Of a DNA stretch of 7,186 nt, positions 5,641-7,186 are shown in pieces. Origin of the DNA: an uncultured Butyricicoccus sp. (GTDB taxonomy: Bacteria > Bacillota > Clostridia > Oscillospirales > Butyricicoccaceae); contig CANPPM010000137.1 of the NCBI GenBank assembly GCA_947575935.1, positions 1 through 7,186 of the forward strand. The letters are read 5' to 3'. The position numbers and the translations under genes were made by a program. Positions within the stretch are counted from its first letter, which is position 1. Every line of letters begins with the position of its first letter. Under the pieces are notes generated by a model. The model was not told where the DNA came from, made no database searches, and saw only the letters and a list, made by a program, of their open reading frames with translations.

Positions 5641-5870
5641 GGCCCTTGCCCGGCCGCACGGCGCCCTTTTACATGCATTTCTCCTACAACCCCATTGGAA
5701 AATATTGGTCTACATGGTGGACAAAAAGAGAGTCTCTGACATTTCAAAAATGACAAATTGATGACAAAAAGAGGACCGCTGCCCGCTCAAACTTTACGTC
5801 TGTAACAAATAATCGGCCAATTTCACAGATTTTGCACATTCGCCCTATGGCTTTTTTGGAAAAACGAATA

Positions 5871-5899
5871 TTGACGAACGGTCAAAAAACGAGTATCCT
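5871..5899 (+). promoter_or_regulatory. Promoter of the HPr/Crh-like gene with overlapping palindrome
   Basis: TTGACG (5871-5876), a 17-base spacer and TATCCT (5894-5899) form a SigA-type promoter that would start transcription near 5906. The -35 is the left arm of a perfect palindrome, TTGAC-N5-GTCAA (5871-5885), a possible repressor operator. Confidence 0.6.
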
Positions 5900-5943
5900 A
5901 TAGTTAAGTTGGATTATTTATTTGAAGTAGGAGCGATGCAAGT

Positions 5944-6207
5944 ATGTTTTCTAAAGAGGTACAGGTAACCAACCAGGTGGGCCTTTATGCCCGTCCGGCC
6001 ACGTTCTTCATTCAGAAGGCGAACGAATTCAAAAGCACCATCCTCGTCGAGAAGGAAGAGCGCCGCGTGAATGCGAAATCTCTGCTCGGCATTCTTTCCC
6101 TTGGCATCACAAAGGGCACTACAATCAATTTGATTGCAGACGGCCCGGACGAAGAAGAAGCAGTCACCGCGCTTGTCGAGCTGATTACTTCCAATTTCGT
6201 CGACTGA
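5944..6207 (+). CDS. HPr-family protein, Crh-like, with Tyr in place of His15
   Basis: The 87-residue product has the normal HPr length and fold. The phosphocarrier signature GLHARPA reads GLYARPA: codon 15 is TAT (Tyr), so the histidine that takes phosphate from Enzyme I is missing, while R17 and P18 remain. The second site is intact: NAKSLLGILSLG places S46 where HPr kinase phosphorylates HPr and Crh. The wording FIQKANEFKS and NAKS is closer to Bacillus Crh, which has Gln15, than to Bacillus HPr. As in Crh, the likely role is Ser46-phosphorylated signalling to a CcpA-type regulator or enzymes rather than sugar transport; that is inference. The start follows AGGAG by 10 bases. The gene is single, with its own promoter (5871-5899) and a strong terminator (6229-6257), directly before uvrC. 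A sequencing error at one base could also explain Tyr. Confidence 0.93.
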   Translation: MFSKEVQVTNQVGLYARPATFFIQKANEFKSTILVEKEERRVNAKSLLGILSLGITKGTTINLIADGPDEEEAVTALVELITSNFVD

Positions 6208-6228
6208 TCCGAACCCCTTGCAACCCAC

Positions 6229-6257
6229 AAAAGCACCGCGTTTTGCGGTGCTTTTTT
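6229..6257 (+). terminator. Strong Rho-independent terminator of the HPr/Crh-like gene
   Basis: AAAAGCACCGC (6229-6239) is fully complementary to GCGGTGCTTTT (6245-6255) around a 5-base loop, and the T-run continues to 6257. It lies 22 bases after the stop codon. Confidence 0.93.
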
Positions 6258-6289
6258 CGACTGGCCCGCAAAATAGGCCCGGTTTTTTG

Positions 6290-6320
6290 ACGGCCTGCAG
6301 AACGATTGCCAGGCCGTTTT
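6290..6320 (+). terminator. Second hairpin before uvrC, possible backup terminator
   Basis: ACGGCCTG (6290-6297) pairs perfectly with CAGGCCGT (6310-6317) around a 12-base loop, and three T residues follow (6318-6320). Another T6 run (6283-6288) precedes it. The short T-tract makes it a weak terminator; it may instead insulate the uvrC promoter. Confidence 0.35.
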
Positions 6321-6331
6321 ACAGCAGCACC

Positions 6332-6360
6332 TGTGCATGCCACAAACGATATGGTACAAT
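6332..6360 (+). promoter_or_regulatory. Extended -10 promoter of uvrC
   Basis: TACAAT (6355-6360) is preceded by TGG, giving an extended -10. The -35 is weak (TGTGCA at 6332-6337, spacer 17). Transcription would start near 6367, about 20 bases before the uvrC ATG. Confidence 0.6.
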
Positions 6361-6387
6361 CCATGCCGCTGGGAAAGGAGCAACGCA

Positions 6388-7186
6388 ATGTCCCGTAAGG
6401 AAGAACTGAAGGTCCGCGTACGCAGCCTGCCGCGCGAGCCTGGGGTCTACCTGATGAAAAATAAAGATGGCGACGTAATCTATGTCGGCAAGGCCAAGGC
6501 CCTGAAAAACCGCGTTACGTCTTATTTCCAGAGCGACAGCCGCCACAATGCCAAGACCCGCCGCATGGTATCCTTAATATATGATTTCGAGATCATTGTT
6601 ACGGAAAGCGAATTCGAAGCGCTCGTACTCGAAAACGCTATGATTAAAAAGTACAAGCCCAAATATAACATCCTGCTCAAAGACGACAAGGGTTATCCCT
6701 ATATCAAGGTCACCTGTTCCAAGCCCTATCCCGGATTTCAAATTGTCTCCCGCCCGGCGGCTGACGCCGACCGCTATTTCGGCCCCTATCCGGGCCGCAT
6801 CGCGGCGCGGCGCGCTATTGATACCATTTGCGAAGCGCTGCGGCTGAAGACCTGCCGCAGGGTGTTTCCACGCGACATCGGCAAGGAGCGCCCCTGCCTC
6901 AACCACCACCTAGGACGCTGTATCGCCCCCTGTACAGGCGAGGTACCGGCCGAAGAATACGCAGCGCTGGTCGGACAGGCCATGAACCTGCTGGAAGGCA
7001 ATTACAAGGGCCTGCGGCGCGAGCTCGAACAGAAAATGCAGGAAGCTGCAGAGGAACTGCAATTTGAACGGGCCGCCATCCTGCGCGACCGCCTACGTGC
7101 CGTGGACGCCATCGGTCAGCGCCAAAAGGTGGTTGCCGGGGCGTTCTCCGACCTGGATATCCTTGCCTATCATCAGGGGCAAACAC
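6388..7186 (+). CDS. uvrC: UvrABC excinuclease subunit C (N-terminal part)
   Basis: UvrC makes the two incisions around a DNA lesion in nucleotide excision repair together with UvrA and UvrB. The window holds the first 266 residues; the full protein is about 600, so the C-terminal endonuclease V/RNase H-like and HhH domains lie beyond the edge. The GIY-YIG nuclease domain spans about 17-95: PGVYLMKNKDG, then YVGKA (32-36), catalytic-position R42 in NRVTSYF, and E82 in LVLENAMIKKYKPKYN. Four cysteines match the family's iron-sulphur cluster (C156, C170, C178, C182 in TCRRVF and RPCLNHHLGRCIAPC). The UVR motif that contacts UvrB is near 210-240 (EELQFERAAILRDRL). AAAGGAG lies 8 bases before the ATG. 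It has its own promoter and is separated from the HPr gene by a strong terminator. Confidence 0.97.
   Translation, partial: MSRKEELKVRVRSLPREPGVYLMKNKDGDVIYVGKAKALKNRVTSYFQSDSRHNAKTRRMVSLIYDFEIIVTESEFEALVLENAMIKKYKPKYNILLKDDKGYPYIKVTCSKPYPGFQIVSRPAADADRYFGPYPGRIAARRAIDTICEALRLKTCRRVFPRDIGKERPCLNHHLGRCIAPCTGEVPAEEYAALVGQAMNLLEGNYKGLRRELEQKMQEAAEELQFERAAILRDRLRAVDAIGQRQKVVAGAFSDLDILAYHQGQT

Larger units (their letters stand above)
5362..5943. other. 582-base non-coding region with strong promoter, structured RNA candidate and HPr control region
   Basis: No protein gene is convincing here. In order it holds a weak terminator for the cupin gene (5421-5442), a strong extended -10 promoter (5457-5485), three consecutive stem-loops (5499-5639), a short hairpin GTC...GAC (5709-5723), an exact 11-base direct repeat GACAAAAAGAG (5720-5730 and 5763-5773) with three TGACA copies around it, an AT-rich block, and the HPr promoter (5871-5899). 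Confidence 0.6.

Noticed and set aside
5460..5756. Overlapping frames on both strands (84 and 98 codons) in the HPr upstream gap
   Set aside because: The plus frame starts inside the -10 box and the minus frame has no family features; the RNA stem-loops and promoter explain the sequence better.
5492..5760. 6S RNA, SRP RNA, tRNA or T-box in the structured region
   Set aside because: No long closing stem pairing both ends, no SRP GGAA tetraloop domain, no T-loop and no T-box sequence were seen by eye; only a covariance search could exclude them formally.

Overview
The window looks like chromosomal DNA from a mid-GC Gram-positive anaerobe of the Clostridia, probably the Oscillospiraceae/Ruminococcaceae. 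The reasons are purine-rich AGGAGG-type ribosome sites before almost every gene, SigA-type promoters, a lipoprotein substrate-binding protein, a stand-alone HPr-family protein directly upstream of uvrC, and AraC-controlled sugar genes. The organism call is inference.

Left two-thirds (1-4690) is read on the minus strand and looks like a sugar or cyclitol utilisation locus. From the right, its parts are an AraC-family regulator with a cupin sensor domain (3833-4690), an IolE-like TIM-barrel isomerase/dehydratase (2534-3463), a Gfo/Idh/MocA NAD(P)-dependent oxidoreductase (1212-2345) ending in a clear terminator (1136-1181), a roughly 610-base non-coding leader region, and the first 175 residues of a sugar ABC-transporter substrate-binding lipoprotein (1-526). 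The likely logic is uptake by the ABC system, oxidation of a ring hydroxyl to a ketone by the Gfo/Idh enzyme, dehydration or epimerisation by the IolE-like enzyme, and AraC-type control. The substrate is not identifiable from this window.

Divergent from the regulator is a small plus-strand KdgF-like cupin (5035-5361) with a near-consensus promoter and a roughly 149-base leader. It is probably a sugar-processing accessory enzyme of the same locus.

The right end is housekeeping or regulatory. A 582-base non-coding gap carries a near-perfect extended -10 promoter followed by three consecutive stem-loops, a candidate structured RNA. Next come an HPr/Crh-like protein whose phosphorylatable His15 is replaced by Tyr while Ser46 is kept (5944-6207), a strong terminator, and the 5' part of uvrC (6388 to the window end).

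The two points most worth attention are the His15-to-Tyr HPr, which looks like a Crh-type regulator rather than a sugar phosphocarrier, and the structured non-coding segment behind a strong promoter just upstream of it.
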